DNA of 6,278 bases from Rickettsiaceae bacterium (GTDB taxonomy: Bacteria > Pseudomonadota > Alphaproteobacteria > Rickettsiales > Rickettsiaceae), in contig JAGOJE010000058.1 of the NCBI GenBank assembly GCA_017995275.1, positions 1 through 6,278 on the forward strand. Direction: 5' to 3'. A model generated the notes under the pieces. That model did not search any database and had not been told where the DNA came from. It saw only the letters and a program-made list of their open reading frames with translations. The number at the start of each line of letters is the position of its first letter. The first letter of the stretch is position 1. A program made the translations under genes and the position numbers. This document shows, in pieces, positions 5,316-6,278 of this stretch.

Positions 5316-5978
5316 TTTGCGTTTCTTTTTTGATTTTCCCCTGAAATTTCTCCAAATTAGGAAGCATAAATGATTCACTGCCATTATTATTAGGCCGGAG
5401 AAAACAACGTCACTGAGGAAATGTCCGCCTTGTATTATTCTTCCCATACCTATTATGGATCCAAGCCCTACGCCAAATAGGAATGCTGGAGTTTTATATG
5501 GCTCTGGTACTACATAACTAATAGCTGTGAAATAATATCCCATAGCAGCATGACCAGAAGGGAATGAGCAATTATGCCTACATTCGTTGCATGGTCTTAA
5601 TGCTCCTGTGAAGGCTTTGTCTCCATGAAATTCCAGAATATCTCTAGGCCTTGCGCGCCCTATATGCTCTTTTAATGCGTAATTTACTGTAAGACCAGGC
5701 CCCAAAATTGCAGTAATTACAAGAAAAAGGGCGGGAGAAGTTGCTATTTTCTTGCGCATTAGAGCTAGATATATAATATAGACGAGGCAGAAGGCCGCAA
5801 ATGCACCAGTGATTATTGGAACTAAACGGAATATATAAACCGCGACTGGATGGTTTTTATATACAAAATCCAATGGATATAAGTAGAATAAGCTGCTAAA
5901 GCTTATATCAACTTTTGGGAATATGGTTAAAATTCCAGCAAGGATTGCAAATCCTACTATGCAATATTTTTTTATCAT
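5313..5978 (-). CDS. PAP2-superfamily membrane phosphatase, LpxE/LpxF-like
   Basis: This encodes a 221-residue polytopic membrane protein with the three-part PAP2 (type 2 phosphatidic acid phosphatase) active site. Numbered from the ATG at 5978, these are K103-x6-R110-P111, the PSGH box at 140-143, and R180-x5-H186-x3-D190. H143 and H186 are the expected catalytic histidines. Hydrophobic segments lie near residues 5-21, 45-73, 80-98, 144-157, 164-182 and 189-209, and the C-terminus is very basic (RGKSKKKRK). Related enzymes dephosphorylate lipid A, phosphatidylglycerol phosphate or undecaprenyl pyrophosphate at the outer face of the inner membrane. A lipid A role is favoured by the neighbouring glycosyltransferases but is inference. 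The loop before PSGH contains three cysteines (C130, C133, C137). An in-frame TTG directly precedes the ATG and could extend the protein by one residue. No clear Shine-Dalgarno is present, so coupling to iscX 4 nt upstream is likely. Confidence 0.88.
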   Translation of the reverse strand: MIKKYCIVGFAILAGILTIFPKVDISFSSLFYLYPLDFVYKNHPVAVYIFRLVPIITGAFAAFCLVYIIYLALMRKKIATSPALFLVITAILGPGLTVNYALKEHIGRARPRDILEFHGDKAFTGALRPCNECRHNCSFPSGHAAMGYYFTAISYVVPEPYKTPAFLFGVGLGSIIGMGRIIQGGHFLSDVVFSGLIIMAVNHLCFLIWRNFRGKSKKKRK

Positions 5979-5982
5979 CAAT

Positions 5983-6186
5983 TTAATAGGTTGTTTGTCT
6001 CATTTCCATCCAGGTTTCTAAGATAGCATTTAAAACCCTTTCGCCATAATAATCTCTGTCGTCATCAAAATCTTCAAGGCTTATAACAAGTTCATGTAAG
6101 TCAGCCAGTTTTAGTTTTTCTATTTTCTCATCATGATAATTTTCTTCCAAAGCTTCAGCTATGTTTTCTATATCATTCCAGCGCAT
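5983..6186 (-). CDS. iscX: IscX, small acidic Fe-S cluster assembly regulator
   Basis: This encodes a 67-residue acidic protein matching the IscX/YfhJ family in length and pattern. It opens with a tryptophan-containing segment (RWNDIENIAEAL, residues 2-13). The family signature LEDFDDD lies at residues 37-43, preceded by DLHE (29-32), and the C-terminal helix ends in ILETW (55-59). In other bacteria IscX binds the cysteine desulfurase IscS and iron and tunes cluster assembly on IscU in the cytoplasm; that role is family knowledge. The ATG start is supported by AGAAGG 9 nt upstream. IscX usually closes an isc operon after the ferredoxin gene, so isc genes may lie beyond the right edge, but none is visible within the 92 nt available. 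The phosphatase gene begins 4 nt after its stop, so the two are probably co-transcribed. Confidence 0.93.
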   Translation of the reverse strand: MRWNDIENIAEALEENYHDEKIEKLKLADLHELVISLEDFDDDRDYYGERVLNAILETWMEMRQTTY

Positions 6187-6195
6187 AATATATAA

Positions 6196-6201
6196 CCTTC
6201 T
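6196..6201 (-). promoter_or_regulatory. Shine-Dalgarno for iscX
   Basis: The minus strand reads AGAAGG, 9 nt upstream of the iscX ATG at 6186. This supports the chosen start; the encoded protein also begins where IscX homologues normally begin. Confidence 0.65.
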
Positions 6202-6233
6202 TTATTTTAGTCTATAGTCCTTAGATATATAGA

Positions 6234-6260
6234 CATATAACGCTAAAAGAAATTATGCAA
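6234..6260 (-). promoter_or_regulatory. Weak sigma-70-type promoter candidate before iscX
   Basis: On the minus strand TTGCAT (6260-6255) is followed after 15 nt by TATATG (6239-6234). Transcription would begin near 6228, giving a leader of about 40 nt. The spacing is short and the surrounding DNA is very AT-rich, so other -10-like hexamers are present. iscX may instead be read from an upstream isc operon beyond the window edge. Confidence 0.22.
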
Positions 6261-6278
6261 CTAACTATTGAATAATTT

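Noticed and set aside
1..6278. CRISPR array, insertion sequence or phage module
   Set aside because: No regularly spaced repeats, transposase motifs, terminal inverted repeats with target duplications, or phage genes were seen.

Overview
The window is AT-rich and single-stranded in organisation. All eight genes I accept lie on the minus strand, so transcription runs from the right edge to the left. Gene content points to an alphaproteobacterium, most likely a host-associated, Rickettsiales- or Holosporales-like one. The evidence is a DUF2155 protein and an ELM1-family (DUF1022) protein, both typical of alphaproteobacteria; an IscX, which implies an ISC-type Fe-S assembly system; low GC; and compact gene spacing interrupted by short GC-rich palindromes. 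This placement is inferred from family distribution and composition, not from a marker gene.

Layout in transcription order. (1) 6187-6278 is a short upstream region with a weak promoter candidate and a good ribosome binding site. It leads into iscX (6186-5983) and, 4 nt later, a PAP2-type membrane phosphatase resembling the LpxE/LpxF lipid A phosphatases. (2) A 150-bp gap (5163-5312) holds a large imperfect inverted repeat and a weak promoter candidate. (3) An ELM1-like protein overlaps, by ATGA, a secreted trypsin-like serine protease of the HtrA type without a PDZ domain. After 41 nt comes a 212-residue protein of no recognised family with a basic then Ser-Asp-rich N-terminus. (4) After a 95-nt gap come a GT-B glycosyltransferase (family 4), a GT-A glycosyltransferase (family 2, WaaE/KdtX-like) and the exported DUF2155 protein, each separated by only 2 nt. 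(5) The left end (1-253) has no convincing gene. It is GC-richer and packed with short inverted repeats, including a strong 40-nt GC-rich palindrome just beyond the DUF2155 stop codon.

The genes fit a cell-envelope theme. Two glycosyltransferases, an ELM1-type protein (predicted GT-B-like fold) and a lipid phosphatase would act on a lipid-linked glycan such as the LPS core or a related surface glycolipid. The protease and DUF2155 protein are exported to the periplasm or beyond. IscX is the one housekeeping gene from another pathway. The most unusual item is the 212-residue unknown: its first 24 residues look like a eukaryotic nuclear-localisation and CK2-site arrangement, and its gene carries both a hexamer tandem repeat and a C7 tract, so it is a candidate host-directed or length-variable protein. 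No RNA gene, insertion sequence, CRISPR array or phage gene was recognised.
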